This document shows positions 19,401 through 29,557 of a stretch of DNA of 64,000 nucleotides, piece after piece. The notes beneath the pieces are model-generated. The model did not search any database. It worked only from the letters and a program-made list of their open reading frames with translations, and was not told the origin of the DNA. Source of the stretch: Providencia stuartii (GTDB taxonomy: Bacteria > Pseudomonadota > Gammaproteobacteria > Enterobacterales > Enterobacteriaceae); the NCBI RefSeq assembly GCF_029277985.1, contig NZ_CP119546.1:1798001-1862000 (forward strand), read 5' to 3'. Position 1 is the first letter of the stretch. Every line of letters starts with the position of its first letter. The translations under genes were made by a program, and so were the position numbers.

Positions 19401-21101
19401 GGAGTATTTACTGGTCACTTCATAAAGTTGAAAAGCTAGCGCGTGATTTTTTTGTGGATCCTGTTGAAGTAAGTAGTCGGCGTAATAGTAGCCTAATTTT
19501 GATAAATAGGGTGGATTGGCATCCTCTTTCAAAAGTGAAAGGATAAACTGTTCATCTAGGCCATTAACGGGTTGTTCATCATAATAAAGTTGTACTAATT
19601 TAATGCTCGCTATATTTTTTTCTGGCTTAAGAGTTAAGCTTTGTTTAAAGAGAGCAACCGCCTTGGTGAGATCTTTTTGGGTACCAATCGCATTGGCATA
19701 TTTATCAGCTAATTGATTGATAATATCGGGTTCAGATGAGTAATCTCGAGCTTTTGCATTGAGTTCAAAAGATATTTTAGGATCATAAAGGTCAGTGCGT
19801 TTATTACCGTACACGCCACTTGCGGTGATGAGCATTTCCGCTGAGCTCGGAAACTGATTGAGCCCTTCAAGCGTATATTTTGTGACAATGGCATTCAGTT
19901 CTTTATTCGGAAAATGGTAGTGATTAAGCGAGTGATTAATTAAATCAAGGATTGCATCTAAATTTCCCAAATCAGCGGATATGGCGAGATATTTATCAGC
20001 GAGTTCTCGATTAGTTTTAAAATGAATATCGTGAATATGACCAGAATATATCTGGTAGAGCTGAGAGACGGCATCTGGATAGTTTGCATTAGCGGCATCA
20101 ATAAGGTATTGCGGTTCTGACTTTGTCATTACATAGTGTAGGTAGAGGGCTTTTGGCGATTTTTTCTCGATTAAAGGTTGTAAATACTCGATAGCTTTAA
20201 GAAGATCTTTATGAAAACCATCACCAGAGTAGAACCTTTCAAACAGCGTATAATAGGCACTGTCATCACCTTCAGCCGCGCGCTGTTCAAGTTGCTGGCG
20301 TTGCCTATTTTGCTCTTTAGGAGTGAGATAACCCTGTACAGAGAGGGGAGCGGCTTCTAAATATGATTGATTAAAATCGAAGTATTGCATAGCATCTTGG
20401 ATACTTTGTTCATATTTATCAGCAAGCTGTATATTTTTTTCTATGCCATAACCCCCCTCACGATAAATGTGTGAGAGCAATAGCGCGGCGATAGCGAAGT
20501 TATCCTTTATCAAAGGCTCCAATAGACTAACGGCTTTTTGATAATCCTTATCATATTGGTAAGCGATACCCGCATTACCATATTTGGCGAGCCGTGAGCC
20601 TTGTTGACTTGCTTGCGTAAAATAATATCGAGCAAGTTCATAATCTTTTTTAATCTGTGTATGTTGGTTATCGAGGTAAATTATTCCTAATAGTTCTTGA
20701 GCATTTAATACCCCAAGGTCAGCGGCTTTATTTAATGATGTCAGTCCATATAAATCATTCGGGGTGTCAGCTATTTGTTTGTAATAACGAAAATAGCCTA
20801 AATTGTACAAGGCACTAGGATTATTTTGATCAGCAGATTTGATTAGCCATTCTATCGCCAGTGGTTTATTTTGGGCTGTACCAATACCATTCCAGTACAT
20901 CATTGCAAGACTAAACGCAGACTGTGGGTCACTGTGTGCCCGCTGATTAAAATATTTAAATGCTGAGGCAAAATTCCCATCATAATATAATTGGTAACCC
21001 ATCTGAGCGGAATGAGTTGCCTTTTTTTGAATTAAATGCAGCCCTGAAATAACAAAAATAGCGATGAATACAATCAACACAATTTTAACGCGTTTAGTCA
21101 T
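16434..21101 (-). CDS. Giant membrane-anchored Sel1-repeat protein
   Basis: A 1555-residue protein beginning with a short basic stretch and one hydrophobic helix (about residues 5-23), with no clear cleavage site or lipobox. It is probably an inner-membrane anchor with the rest in the periplasm. The remainder is an alpha-solenoid of Sel1-like repeats: units such as FSLAMMYWNGIGTAQNKPLA, YYFEQAANENHEQAINQY and LAIIYARGTQAPFDP recur at about 36-residue spacing along the chain. Sel1 repeats serve protein-protein contacts, and no catalytic domain is visible. It is far longer than usual Sel1 proteins. An AGGAAT site precedes the ATG. It is transcribed alone and flanked by terminators; function unknown. 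Confidence 0.82.
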   Translation of the reverse strand: MTKRVKIVLIVFIAIFVISGLHLIQKKATHSAQMGYQLYYDGNFASAFKYFNQRAHSDPQSAFSLAMMYWNGIGTAQNKPLAIEWLIKSADQNNPSALYNLGYFRYYKQIADTPNDLYGLTSLNKAADLGVLNAQELLGIIYLDNQHTQIKKDYELARYYFTQASQQGSRLAKYGNAGIAYQYDKDYQKAVSLLEPLIKDNFAIAALLLSHIYREGGYGIEKNIQLADKYEQSIQDAMQYFDFNQSYLEAAPLSVQGYLTPKEQNRQRQQLEQRAAEGDDSAYYTLFERFYSGDGFHKDLLKAIEYLQPLIEKKSPKALYLHYVMTKSEPQYLIDAANANYPDAVSQLYQIYSGHIHDIHFKTNRELADKYLAISADLGNLDAILDLINHSLNHYHFPNKELNAIVTKYTLEGLNQFPSSAEMLITASGVYGNKRTDLYDPKISFELNAKARDYSSEPDIINQLADKYANAIGTQKDLTKAVALFKQSLTLKPEKNIASIKLVQLYYDEQPVNGLDEQFILSLLKEDANPPYLSKLGYYYADYLLQQDPQKNHALAFQLYEVTSKYSGKAALHYANALFKYQTGQEEAALKQVINAFEYHKYDRSLNEKELHDAYALLFNYGMHHPKAQELVIAFALNEHNAEATALVESLVGKDAHITYLYAINHLAKIQDISSATESELKTYFNLLLQASDLGSIDATIYIIHNLDDINYQNSQPYNKTKFMSLTGLTQKDLVTWYQKCADLGSNTCLFKLGEIYQKGLYGINPDYEKAISYYFSIKTPANSHMASQLKRIKTDHRDFTQLLEKANHGDSDALYKLANAYKKGQYGQNPNQQIWLKYLAASAQRDHQQALIDSIHFYTKNDLIEKNQNKVLGYYQQLIQLGNQEYADKLAKQYLTGSKLVNIDRSKARKYYQAAGEIGDYDIKLMDNFDIYLNVIDDSLLAKYELANAYLYGFGTKRDIEKAVYYFEQAANENHEQAINQYISLLQNGYYDHEEKKWLLLPNWQDAIIWLNKYPNSEHAADSIKFFNTTVSPALNGDTKAYFNIANWYQDNMQSQAAQIWYRKSVDAGDVRAIPYLDKLLARDDYETKYQLYQQGAEKGDIYSQVQLAWFDLNNAEIKTYSEQYQTAIKYLNQGLKSSDTQISQSAFDYLSTLYHQGISDKNNQQLHPSDNQRYLALLEDEAAQRNQALIQLYDYYNKRDPEKALGYLKMAYEKGYPTAMEYLYQASFSNENCQNKRFDENAATLYLTQWLEKSHFSGNDYYHTDSPSALINKLGDVYFYGNCGVKKDLDTAIKWYETSLEYRGHQAINKLYDAYLEKGDAKKVYYYGLMAGKNIPEIKLLNTLSDTEREAVKAEYEHQQNEQQYGDYRDEIIDKQQKAETGDASAAYSLAIIYARGTQAPFDPVKVVYYYELSGKNGNADAYNALGHLYLNEDDLNFPKDVQKALYYFDLGAKLNDSNTAHLAGDLLYFERDGIETDYARAAQYYAMTDLEQGIHHALAKYKLAKLYYHGLVGSKSKEDQQKAYDYLQLAAKYKVPHAIKALEEWDFKQINK

Positions 21102-21330
21102 TATTATTCCTATTGTGACTGATCTTTATTCACGAACAGAAAAATTCTATTTAAATATCAGCCTGTCATATTTGGTTTAATGAATTTAGGTCTAACTAAA
21201 AAAAGAACGCTATATTAAGTGAAATTTTCATTCAAGGATAAACCATTGATGCTGATTTATTATGGACAAATATCATAAAATGATAAAAGAAAGGACAAAG
21301 GAAGTGAGTGGCTAAGAATATGTTGATTGA

Positions 21331-21358
21331 AAAACATAGCCCCACAAGTGTGGGGCAT
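21331..21358 (-). terminator. Intrinsic terminator of the EamA gene
   Basis: On the minus strand, GCCCCAC pairs with GTGGGGC (21339-21345 with 21350-21356) around a tetraloop, then a T-rich stretch, about 45 bases after the EamA stop. The rest of 21102-21330 is A+T-rich with no gene or clear motif seen. Confidence 0.75.
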
Positions 21359-21399
21359 ATGAATTACGACATTGCATTGCTTGAGGTTTAATTTTACTG

Positions 21400-22329
21400 C
21401 TAGGTATCGTTTAAGCAATCTTTTTCCTGCTCAATTTTTTTCTTGCTTTTGAAAAGCTGTGTCAGCGGTGTACGTAGCTGTTGGGCAAGCATGACACCCA
21501 ATAACACAATTCCACCGCCAATCAGATGGTAGCTCTTCAGTTCTTCACCGAGGGCAAAGATGGCAATAATAGCTGTAAATACAGGGGCTAAGTTCATAAA
21601 AATTGAGGTTGTATTTGCCCCTAAACGCATCACACCTTGGATCCATAATGCTGGTGCAAGAATAGAAGCGGCAATCCCTGCAAAAGCAACTAGGCCGATA
21701 TTATGACGATTCAAAGTCACGTCGTCGGCTAATAAAAAGTTTGGTATCAACAAAATAACACCAAAGAAAACCTGAACGTAAAGTGAATCCCAGCTCGATA
21801 ATTGAATCGCCCAACGTTTAGTCAATACGCCATAGAGTGCATAGGCAGCGGAGGCGATGAGCATTAATAATTCACCAGTACCTAAACCTTGAGAAAAGAG
21901 AGCGGCTGGGTTGCCTTGGCTGACTAACCAAGTAAGGCCAGCGAGTGATAATAAAGTACCGATAAAAATCCCAACCGTTGGAATAACACGGAGTACAAAA
22001 ATACTAATTACCACGGTAAGTAATGGGATCAGGGAATTCATAATCCCCATAAAGGTCGCACTGACAGTATGAGCCGCATAATACGCTAAGCTTTGATAGA
22101 GCATCATACCAAGGGCGCCTAAAATCGCTAATTGCCACCAATGCTTTTTCACGGTTTTCCAGTTTCGTAGCACTGAACGTAAGACAAAGGGGGTCATGAC
22201 AAGCAGCGCCAACGCCCAACGGTAAAAGGATATTGCGGCAGGATCGATAGCAGTTGCCGCGGCTTTATTCACTATCGCATTCATTGACCAAAGTAAAACC
22301 GCAATCAGCGGAAATAATAAATTTTTCAT
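21400..22329 (-). CDS. EamA (DMT) family transporter
   Basis: A 309-residue inner-membrane protein with ten hydrophobic segments in two EamA halves, the drug/metabolite transporter architecture. The start is placed at ATG 22329 (MKNLLFPLIAVLLWSMNAIV), where the first membrane helix begins; a longer frame upstream has no membrane or family match and runs into the regulatory region. The substrate is unknown. It is divergent from an AraC-type regulator gene across a 99-base gap, so that regulator is its likely controller. Confidence 0.87.
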   Translation of the reverse strand: MKNLLFPLIAVLLWSMNAIVNKAAATAIDPAAISFYRWALALLVMTPFVLRSVLRNWKTVKKHWWQLAILGALGMMLYQSLAYYAAHTVSATFMGIMNSLIPLLTVVISIFVLRVIPTVGIFIGTLLSLAGLTWLVSQGNPAALFSQGLGTGELLMLIASAAYALYGVLTKRWAIQLSSWDSLYVQVFFGVILLIPNFLLADDVTLNRHNIGLVAFAGIAASILAPALWIQGVMRLGANTTSIFMNLAPVFTAIIAIFALGEELKSYHLIGGGIVLLGVMLAQQLRTPLTQLFKSKKKIEQEKDCLNDT

Positions 22330-22428
22330 TAACAGCTTCTCCCTAATGAGTGGTGCTAGTATACCTTTGTCAGATTTTTTATATATACTGATAACCAGAC
22401 ATTCGATAACGGTTTTCAGACAACATCT

Positions 22429-23223
22429 ATGCAACAAATGCAAAAATCACCAACAAGGCTTATTAGTGAGTGCAATATTATTGAACCTTCCTTTATTGCC
22501 TTACGCCATGAACAAATAGATACGCAGAGTGAATATAAATCTCACGCTCATCCGTTTGGTCAATTGTTATATGTGGTATGTGGGATCATGGAAATGGAGA
22601 TTGAAGGAAAACACTATCTTGCCCCACCCGAATTTTGTGTGTGGATCCCTGCTAATACGCAACACGCAAGTTTTAATAAACAGAGTGTGAAATTTCGCAT
22701 TATCGATTTTGCACAACGTTTCAGTGAGAAACTGTCATCGCGTGCTTGTGTTATCAAGTTAAGCCCCATTTTTCAAACGATTATGAGTGACCTTTATCAG
22801 AGAGGCGTGGTTGAACCTCAAACGGATGAAGATATTCGTTTAGCAAGTGTATTAATTGATCAGTTTTCGATTTCGCCATGCCAAGAAACGTATCTTCCTA
22901 TCACAAAAGATAAATTTTTATCTCCAATCTTAGATGCTTTACAAAAAGATCCGGCAGATAACTCAACATTGGCGGATTGGGCTAAACGCAGTTATACCTC
23001 AGAACGCACATTATCACGTCGATGTCAGCAAGAGTTGGGGATGTCATTTAGTGAATGGCGGCAGCGGTTACGCTATTTACATGCGGTATCTGCACTAGAG
23101 CAAGGTAAAAGCGTGCATGAAGTCGCACTGGATGTTGGCTACAGCTCGGCTTCGGCATTTATTGCGATGTTTCAACAAATATCAGGAGTGACACCAGACC
23201 GTTTTCGAGCCAAAGATGAATGA
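22429..23223 (+). CDS. AraC-family transcriptional regulator with cupin domain
   Basis: A 264-residue regulator. The N-terminal cupin-type domain (about residues 20-110) has an HAHPFGQLLYVVCG-like start and a WIPANTQHASF segment. Two helix-turn-helix units form the C-terminal AraC domain (about 165-262), including LADWAKRSYTSERTLSRR and VALDVGYSSASAFIAMFQQ. The order and the PxQHA motif resemble regulators of efflux genes. It probably controls the divergently transcribed EamA exporter; the ligand is unknown. Confidence 0.87.
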   Translation: MQQMQKSPTRLISECNIIEPSFIALRHEQIDTQSEYKSHAHPFGQLLYVVCGIMEMEIEGKHYLAPPEFCVWIPANTQHASFNKQSVKFRIIDFAQRFSEKLSSRACVIKLSPIFQTIMSDLYQRGVVEPQTDEDIRLASVLIDQFSISPCQETYLPITKDKFLSPILDALQKDPADNSTLADWAKRSYTSERTLSRRCQQELGMSFSEWRQRLRYLHAVSALEQGKSVHEVALDVGYSSASAFIAMFQQISGVTPDRFRAKDE

Positions 23224-23349
23224 AACACAAGTAATCGTTCATAGGCAATAGACTCGGAACGTGGCAAAATACGCGGTCATAAAATGAAACAACCATAAAA
23301 TAATTTGTTCGTTGAGAATGGTACGAATAAAGATATTGGGGCTAATTAA

Positions 23350-24480
23350 GTGAAAATTTTGGTTGATGAGAACATGCCATATGCTCAGCAGTTGTTTAGT
23401 AAGCTGGGTGAGGTTAAAGCTGTACCGGGTCGTCCAGTACCTGAAGCGGAATTGCTGGACGCGGATGCATTAATGGTTCGTTCGATTACAAAAGTGAATC
23501 GTGCGTTATTGAATGAAACGCCAGTAAAATTTGTTGGTACTGCCACGGCCGGTTTCGACCATGTCGACACGGCATGGCTTAATGAAGCCAATATCGCATT
23601 TTCGTCAGCACCGGGCTGTAATGCGATTGCGGTTGTGGAATATGTTTTTTCGGCACTGCTGATGTTAGCTGAGCGTGATCATTTTGATTTACGTGACAAA
23701 ACGGTAGGAATTATTGGGGTCGGAAATGTTGGAGGTCGCCTAGCTCAGCGATTATCGGCTTGGGGGGTCAAAACACTATTGTGTGATCCTCCCCGCGCGA
23801 GAAGTGGAGACACAGGAGACTTTTTACCTTTAGAAACCGTGTTGAATGAAGCAGATGTACTGACATTCCACACACCGCTGAATATGGATGGCGCCGATAA
23901 GACATACCATTTAATGGAGGCTCAGCGTTTATCTCATTTACGTGACGGCACCATTTTAATTAATGCTAGCCGTGGTGAAGTAGTTGATAATCAAGCCTTA
24001 TTAGCTTTGTTAAAGCAAGGCAAAAAAATAAGTGTCGTGTTAGATGTATGGGAGCCTGAACCTAATCTGGATACAGAATTATTGCAGTGGGTTGACATCG
24101 GCACACCGCATATTGCCGGCTATACTCTTGAAGGTAAAGCCCGCGGTACCACGCAAGTCTATGAAGCTTATTGCCAATTTTTGGGGCAACCGGATAGTAT
24201 TGCACTGGCGTCGCTACTACCTATTCCTGAAATGAGTGCTATCACTTTTCAGGGTAAATTAACGCAAAGCCAACTCAAAAGGTTGGTGCATCTGGTGTAT
24301 GATGTGCGTCGTGATGACGCAGCATTACGTGAAGTCGCCGCAATACCTGGTGAATTTGACAAGCTACGAAAACACTACCAAGAACGTCGTGAATGGTCAT
24401 CTTTGACAGTCAGTTGTGATGATCCACAAACGGTATCTCAATTAACCGCACTGGGTTTTAATGCACATTTGATTAAGTGA
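23350..24480 (+). CDS. pdxB: Erythronate-4-phosphate dehydrogenase
   Basis: A 376-residue D-2-hydroxyacid dehydrogenase of pyridoxal-phosphate biosynthesis. It oxidises 4-phosphoerythronate. The NAD-binding motif [16 protein letters not shown] (about residues 119-134) and the PdxB-specific C-terminal domain (about 280-376) are present. The catalytic Arg, Glu and His fall in [10 protein letters not shown], the WEPEPN region and TPHIAGYT. The start is GTG 23350. It leads the pdxB-usg-truA-dedA series, as in E. coli. Confidence 0.95.
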   Translation: MKILVDENMPYAQQLFSKLGEVKAVPGRPVPEAELLDADALMVRSITKVNRALLNETPVKFVGTATAGFDHVDTAWLNEANIAFSSAPGCNAIAVVEYVFSALLMLAERDHFDLRDKTVGIIGVGNVGGRLAQRLSAWGVKTLLCDPPRARSGDTGDFLPLETVLNEADVLTFHTPLNMDGADKTYHLMEAQRLSHLRDGTILINASRGEVVDNQALLALLKQGKKISVVLDVWEPEPNLDTELLQWVDIGTPHIAGYTLEGKARGTTQVYEAYCQFLGQPDSIALASLLPIPEMSAITFQGKLTQSQLKRLVHLVYDVRRDDAALREVAAIPGEFDKLRKHYQERREWSSLTVSCDDPQTVSQLTALGFNAHLIK

Positions 24481-24498
24481 TCTTCTTGAATATTACGA

Positions 24499-24524
24499 GA
24501 AAGGGGTATATTGCCTTTCATTTA
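24499..24524 (+). terminator. Weak hairpin after pdxB
   Basis: GAAAGG (24499-24504) pairs with CCTTTC (24514-24519), followed by a short T-rich stretch before usg. Possibly an attenuating hairpin rather than a full terminator. Confidence 0.4.
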
Positions 24525-24574
24525 ATACGTATGGATGATTTCATTTAATAGTTATATTTTTTGGAGAAACAGCA

Positions 24575-25585
24575 ATGACTGAAGGTTGGAATATTGCGTT
24601 ATTAGGCGCCACCGGTGCTGTTGGTGAAGCTATTTTAGCACTATTACAAGAACGCGAATTTCCTGTTGGCGAATTACATCTGTTAGCGAGCGAACGAACG
24701 GCTGGGGAGAGCATTCGTTTTAATAGTAAAAGCTACAGGGTGCAAGATGCTGCCGATTTTGATTGGTCACAAGCTCAAATTGCTTTCTTTGTTGCTGGGG
24801 AAGAAGCGAGTTTGCGATATGCAGAGCTTGCTGCACAAGAAGGCTGTATTGTGATTGATGCGAGTGGTGTATTTGCACTTGAGCCAGATGTGCCGTTAGT
24901 GGTTCCCGGCGTCAATCCACATGTTCTTGCGGATTATCGCAACCGAAATATTATTTCGTTAGCAGATAGCTATGTCAGTCAATTATTAAGTGCGATCAAA
25001 CCATTGATTGAGGCCGCAGGCCTTGGACGTATCACGTTAACTAACATGCTGTCTGTTTCTTCTTATGGTAAAGCGGCAGTGGATGAGTTGGCGGGACAAA
25101 GTGCACGTTTGTTAAATGGTATCCCAGCGGAAGAGGGGCGATTTAATAAACAATTAGCATTTAATATGCTGCCAATGCTGGCGGATACCGCAGGGAGTGT
25201 GCAACAAGAGCGCCGTTTGGTCGATCAAGTACGTAAAATTTTGCAAGATGAAGGGATCCCTGTTGCAGTGAGCTTTATCCAGTCTCCTGTATTCTATGGA
25301 AATGCACAGGTGGTATATCTGGAGACATTACGTCCGGTAGGTGTTGAAGAAGCCCAAGATAAACTTGAACGTTTTGAGGATATTCAGGTCTCAGAGGAGG
25401 GGGATTACCCGACTCAGGTGACTGAAGCTTCTGGTAATCATTACTTAAGCATTGGCTGTATCCGTAACGATTATGGTATGCCTGAAATTTTACAGTTTTG
25501 GTCTGTTGCCGATAATGTACGCTTTGGTGGTGCATTAATGGCCGTTGAAACCGCTGAAAAGCTGGCTCAGGAGCTGTTTTACTGA
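24575..25585 (+). CDS. usg: Aspartate-semialdehyde dehydrogenase-like protein Usg
   Basis: A 336-residue homologue of aspartate-semialdehyde dehydrogenase with the N-terminal nucleotide-binding motif [18 protein letters not shown] (about residues 7-24). At the place of the enzyme's catalytic Cys the sequence reads [11 protein letters not shown], with no Cys, as expected for Usg proteins, which are not thought to be active dehydrogenases. Its role is unknown. GGAG lies upstream of the ATG, and it overlaps truA by one base. Confidence 0.9.
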   Translation: MTEGWNIALLGATGAVGEAILALLQEREFPVGELHLLASERTAGESIRFNSKSYRVQDAADFDWSQAQIAFFVAGEEASLRYAELAAQEGCIVIDASGVFALEPDVPLVVPGVNPHVLADYRNRNIISLADSYVSQLLSAIKPLIEAAGLGRITLTNMLSVSSYGKAAVDELAGQSARLLNGIPAEEGRFNKQLAFNMLPMLADTAGSVQQERRLVDQVRKILQDEGIPVAVSFIQSPVFYGNAQVVYLETLRPVGVEEAQDKLERFEDIQVSEEGDYPTQVTEASGNHYLSIGCIRNDYGMPEILQFWSVADNVRFGGALMAVETAEKLAQELFY

Positions 25586-26400
25586 TGTCAGATTCAACGC
25601 AGTTGTCTCGTATTGCATTAGGCATCGAATACAATGGCAGTCGTTATTATGGGTGGCAACGTCAACAAGAGGTAAAGAGCGTTCAAGGTTGCCTTGAAGA
25701 AGCGTTATCGAAAGTGGCGAACCATCCTATTCATGTATTTTGTGCAGGCCGTACAGATGCAGGTGTACATGCAACGGGGCAAGTGGTGCATTTTGATTCA
25801 CCTGTCATTCGCAAAGAAGCTGCTTGGACAATGGGGGTAAATACCCATTTGCCAGAGGATATTGCGGTTCGTTGGTGTCAGCCTGTTGATGACGAATTTC
25901 ATGCAAGGTTTAGCGCGACGGCACGCCGCTACCGTTATGTGATTTTCAATCATCGTTATCGCCCTGCCATTTTATCGAGTGGAGTCACGCATTTTCACTA
26001 TCCACTTGATGAAAAAAGAATGCATGAAGCGGCACAAGCTCTACTGGGAGAAAATGATTTTACGTCCTTTAGAGCAGTGCAGTGCCAATCACGAACCCCT
26101 TGGCGTAACGTGATGCATGTGCAAGTGACTCGCCACGGCAATTATGTTGTGGTGGATATTAAAGCAAATGCTTTTGTGCACCATATGGTCAGAAATATTG
26201 TGGGAAGTTTGCTGGAGATTGGTTGCGGAAATCAGGATATTAACTGGATGGCTGAATTGCTAGAACTTAAAGACAGAACAAAAGCCGCAGCGACTGCGAA
26301 GGCTGATGGTTTGTATTTAGTTGCAGTGGATTATCCTGAAAAATTTGCCTTGCCTCAAAATACCATGGGGCCGGTTTTCTTAGCAGACGAACTGATGTAA
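25585..26400 (+). CDS. truA: tRNA pseudouridine(38-40) synthase
   Basis: A 271-residue pseudouridine synthase that isomerises uridines 38-40 in the anticodon stem of tRNAs. The catalytic Asp is in [14 protein letters not shown] (about residues 52-65, second D). The RRYRYVIFN and [10 protein letters not shown] segments match the family. Its ATG overlaps the usg stop (ATGA-type coupling). Confidence 0.96.
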   Translation: MSDSTQLSRIALGIEYNGSRYYGWQRQQEVKSVQGCLEEALSKVANHPIHVFCAGRTDAGVHATGQVVHFDSPVIRKEAAWTMGVNTHLPEDIAVRWCQPVDDEFHARFSATARRYRYVIFNHRYRPAILSSGVTHFHYPLDEKRMHEAAQALLGENDFTSFRAVQCQSRTPWRNVMHVQVTRHGNYVVVDIKANAFVHHMVRNIVGSLLEIGCGNQDINWMAELLELKDRTKAAATAKADGLYLVAVDYPEKFALPQNTMGPVFLADELM

Positions 26401-26447
26401 ATCTAATTTTATACATAGCACGGATGCTATTCATAATGAGGGTTTTT

Positions 26448-27134
26448 ATGGAGTTTATCAGTTTTATAATCGATTTTATTTTGCATATCGATGTCCATCT
26501 CGCAGAGTTAGTTGCTGAATATGGAACTTGGGTATACGGTATCTTATTTCTGATCTTATTTTGTGAAACGGGGTTAGTGGTAACACCATTCTTGCCTGGG
26601 GATTCACTACTCTTTGTCGCGGGGGCAATTTCTGCACTCGATAGCAACGATTTAAATGTTCATTTAATGGTCGCATTAATGATTACAGCAGCGATTATTG
26701 GTGATGCGGTTAATTACACGATTGGACGAATTTTCGGCGAAAAATTGTTTAAGAACCCTGATTCGAAAATTTTCCGACGTGTTTATTTAGAAAAAACACA
26801 TGCTTTTTATGAAAAGCATGGTGGTAAAGCCATTATTTTAGCGCGCTTTGTGCCTATTGTTCGAACGTTTGCACCATTTGTTGCGGGAATGGGAAAAATG
26901 TCTTATCGTCATTTTGCCTTTTATAATGTGACAGGTGCGTTATTATGGGTATTATCATTCACTTATGCAGGTTATCTGTTTGGTGACTTACCCTTCGTAC
27001 AACAGAATTTGAAATTATTGATAGTGGCTATTATCTTTATCTCAATTCTTCCGGGGGTGATTGAAGTGATTCGTCATCGCCGTAAAGCGGCAAAAGAAAA
27101 ACGTGTAACTGCACAAAAAAATGGTAATCCATAA
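26448..27134 (+). CDS. dedA: DedA-family membrane protein
   Basis: A 228-residue inner-membrane protein with five to six hydrophobic segments and the DedA signature [13 protein letters not shown] (about residues 44-56) and [19 protein letters not shown]. DedA proteins are implicated in lipid carrier (undecaprenyl phosphate or phospholipid) flipping and envelope homeostasis. The start is set at ATG 26448 ([18 protein letters not shown]), which fits E. coli DedA and has GAGGG upstream; an in-frame start eight codons earlier is less likely. Confidence 0.93.
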   Translation: MEFISFIIDFILHIDVHLAELVAEYGTWVYGILFLILFCETGLVVTPFLPGDSLLFVAGAISALDSNDLNVHLMVALMITAAIIGDAVNYTIGRIFGEKLFKNPDSKIFRRVYLEKTHAFYEKHGGKAIILARFVPIVRTFAPFVAGMGKMSYRHFAFYNVTGALLWVLSFTYAGYLFGDLPFVQQNLKLLIVAIIFISILPGVIEVIRHRRKAAKEKRVTAQKNGNP

Positions 27135-27153
27135 CGGATTAAAAAGTTTTTAT

Positions 27154-27180
27154 CCACAGTGAAGTTTCATTGTGGTTTAA
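27154..27180 (+). terminator. Hairpin between dedA and accD
   Basis: CCACA-TGAA (27154-27163) pairs with TTCA-TGTGG (27166-27175), followed by TTTAA. Weak terminator or attenuator after dedA. Confidence 0.5.
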
Positions 27181-27286
27181 TGGCACAAAATAACATACTG
27201 GCGTTTTACCTGAAGGGATTGAGTAATCTTTACGACAGTCACCCTGACGGAATAGCCAGAAATCAATCAGACGAAAAGGTCCATTA

Positions 27287-28270
27287 ATGAGCTGGATTGA
27301 AAAAATATTAAAAAAAGGTAACTTGACCCAATCAAACAAAGTCAACATCCCAGAGGGTGTTTGGACTAAATGTGATAGCTGTGGGCAAGTCCTGTATGGG
27401 GCGGAACTCGAGCGTAATCTACAAGTGTGCCCTAAATGCGATCATCACATGCGTATTCATGCACGCCAGCGTCTTGAAACCTTCCTCGATGAAAATTCGA
27501 CCACAGAATTAGGTAGTGAACTTGAACCAAAAGACGTTCTTAAGTTCCGTGATTCAAAAAAATATAAAGATAGGCTGTCGGCGGCTCAAAAAGAGACCGG
27601 TGAAAAAGATGCTATCGTTGTGATGAAAGGAACGTTAAAAGATATGCCAATCGTTGCGGCTGCTTTTGAATTTTCCTTTATGGGTGGATCTATGGCTTCC
27701 GTTGTAGGTGCACGTTTTGTTCGTGCCGTTGAACAAGCCCTAGAAGATAATTGCCCATTAGTTTGTTTTTCATCGAGTGGCGGTGCGCGTATGCAAGAAG
27801 CACTGTTATCACTGATGCAAATGGCAAAAACCAGCGCCGCTTTAGCCAAAATGCAAGAGCGTGGTTTGCCTTATATTTCAGTGTTAACTGACCCGACTAT
27901 GGGCGGTGTTTCAGCCAGTTTAGCGATGCTTGGTGATATCAATGTCGCAGAACCTAAAGCGCTGATTGGTTTTGCCGGCCCGCGTGTCATTGAACAGACT
28001 GTTCGTGAGAAATTGCCTCAAGGCTTCCAACGTAGTGAATTCTTGTTAGAGAAAGGGGCGATCGACATGATTGTTCGTCGTCCTGAAATGCGTGACACAT
28101 TAGCAGATGTGCTCGCTATGTTAACCAACAAACCAAGCTTTAACACCTCTGACGTTTCTTTGGTCGTTGAAGAAAAGGATGTGAAAATCGATATCGTTAA
28201 TGACGATGTTGTCATCGATGCTCCTGAGCAAGTAAAGGACTCTGCTAAGCATAAAAAAGATGATGAATAA
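27287..28270 (+). CDS. accD: Acetyl-CoA carboxylase carboxyltransferase subunit beta
   Basis: A 327-residue beta subunit of the carboxyltransferase that makes malonyl-CoA for fatty-acid synthesis together with AccA. The four-Cys zinc ribbon at about residues 29-51 (CDSC...CPKC) is intact, as are the crotonase-fold segments [19 protein letters not shown] and [12 protein letters not shown]. The length is slightly above E. coli because of an acidic/Lys-rich tail. It overlaps folC by 11 bases, suggesting translational coupling. Confidence 0.97.
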   Translation: MSWIEKILKKGNLTQSNKVNIPEGVWTKCDSCGQVLYGAELERNLQVCPKCDHHMRIHARQRLETFLDENSTTELGSELEPKDVLKFRDSKKYKDRLSAAQKETGEKDAIVVMKGTLKDMPIVAAAFEFSFMGGSMASVVGARFVRAVEQALEDNCPLVCFSSSGGARMQEALLSLMQMAKTSAALAKMQERGLPYISVLTDPTMGGVSASLAMLGDINVAEPKALIGFAGPRVIEQTVREKLPQGFQRSEFLLEKGAIDMIVRRPEMRDTLADVLAMLTNKPSFNTSDVSLVVEEKDVKIDIVNDDVVIDAPEQVKDSAKHKKDDE

Positions 28271-29552
28271 TCCATTTTCAATACCTAATGCCGAGTCTCC
28301 ATTGGAGGCTTGGCTTTCTTATCAAGAAAACTTGCACAGTCAAAATATCGATATGGGGCTGGAGCGAGTTGGAAAAATCGCTCGTAAAATGGCATTAACG
28401 CAACCAGCACCCCGCGTTATCACCGTCACCGGTACCAACGGAAAAGGAACGACTTGCCATACGCTTGAATCTATCTTGATGGCAGCAGGCCTGAAAGTTG
28501 GGGTCTACAGTTCACCACATCTTGTTCGCTATACTGAGAGGGTACGTATTCAAGGTGCAGAGCTGTCGGAGGCTGATTTTTGCCGCGCATTTGCAGATAT
28601 TGAAGCCGCCCGAGGCGATACCTCAATAACTTACTTCGAATACGGCACGTTAGCTGCTCTGAAACTATTTAAACAGGCTGCTTTAGATGTTGTGATTTTG
28701 GAAGTGGGTTTAGGTGGGCGATTAGATGCAACGAATGTTGTGGATGCAGACGTAACCGCAATCACCAGTATTGCTCTTGACCACACGGATTGGCTGGGAT
28801 CAGACCGAGAACATATTGGTCATGAAAAAGCCGGTATCTTTCGTGGTGGCCGTTATGGCGTGGTTGGCGAACCGGATATGCCTCAATCTATCGGTGAATA
28901 TGCGGATAAAATAGGAACTCTTCTGTTTCGTCGCGGCAAAGACTGGTCCTTCGAACAGCAAAATAACAGCTGGTCATGGCACAGTCATCAATGCCAGTGG
29001 TCGAATTTACCTGTGCCTAATGTACCGCTAGCGAATGCAGCAACGGCATTAGGGGTTATCTGCTGCTTGAAAGAGATTGATCGCACACTGGCCGATAAAA
29101 TTACCGACCAAGCAATACATGAAGGGTTGAAATCAGCACAGCTGCCTGGGCGTTTTCAGATAATTAATGAAAAACCCTTGATGATTTTGGATGTTGCACA
29201 CAACCCGCATGCGGCAGGTTATCTGGTTACGCGTTTAGCACAGTTACCCACCGTGCCAGGGCGTAGGGTGAGAGCGGTCGTCGGTATGCTTGGCGATAAA
29301 GATATTCAAGGCACATTAGCGTGTTTATCTGAGCAAGTGACAGATTGGTATGTGGCACCGCTGACGGAGTTTCGTGGAGCCCCTGCATCACAGTTGAGCC
29401 AGTATCTTGAATCTCCACAGGTGTTTGATTCTGTTGATGATGCATGGGCGAAAGCTTGTCTTGATGCGACGGATGAGGATGTCATTATTGTTTGTGGTTC
29501 GTTTCATACTGTCGCACATGTGATGATGTTGTTAGAAAAAGCAAAAGGATAG
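28260..29552 (+). CDS. folC: Dihydrofolate synthase / folylpolyglutamate synthase
   Basis: A 430-residue Mur-ligase-type enzyme that adds glutamate to dihydropteroate and to reduced folates. The ATP-binding loop [16 protein letters not shown] (about residues 56-71), the [15 protein letters not shown] segment, the [15 protein letters not shown] motif and the C-terminal DVAHNPHAA motif are present. The start at ATG 28260 or 28263 overlaps the accD end. Confidence 0.96.
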   Translation: MMNNPFSIPNAESPLEAWLSYQENLHSQNIDMGLERVGKIARKMALTQPAPRVITVTGTNGKGTTCHTLESILMAAGLKVGVYSSPHLVRYTERVRIQGAELSEADFCRAFADIEAARGDTSITYFEYGTLAALKLFKQAALDVVILEVGLGGRLDATNVVDADVTAITSIALDHTDWLGSDREHIGHEKAGIFRGGRYGVVGEPDMPQSIGEYADKIGTLLFRRGKDWSFEQQNNSWSWHSHQCQWSNLPVPNVPLANAATALGVICCLKEIDRTLADKITDQAIHEGLKSAQLPGRFQIINEKPLMILDVAHNPHAAGYLVTRLAQLPTVPGRRVRAVVGMLGDKDIQGTLACLSEQVTDWYVAPLTEFRGAPASQLSQYLESPQVFDSVDDAWAKACLDATDEDVIIVCGSFHTVAHVMMLLEKAKG

Positions 29553-29557
29553 AGTCA

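Noticed and set aside
24575..25585. Aspartate-semialdehyde dehydrogenase (Asd) proper
   Set aside because: The catalytic cysteine position lacks Cys and the gene sits between pdxB and truA, so it is Usg rather than Asd.
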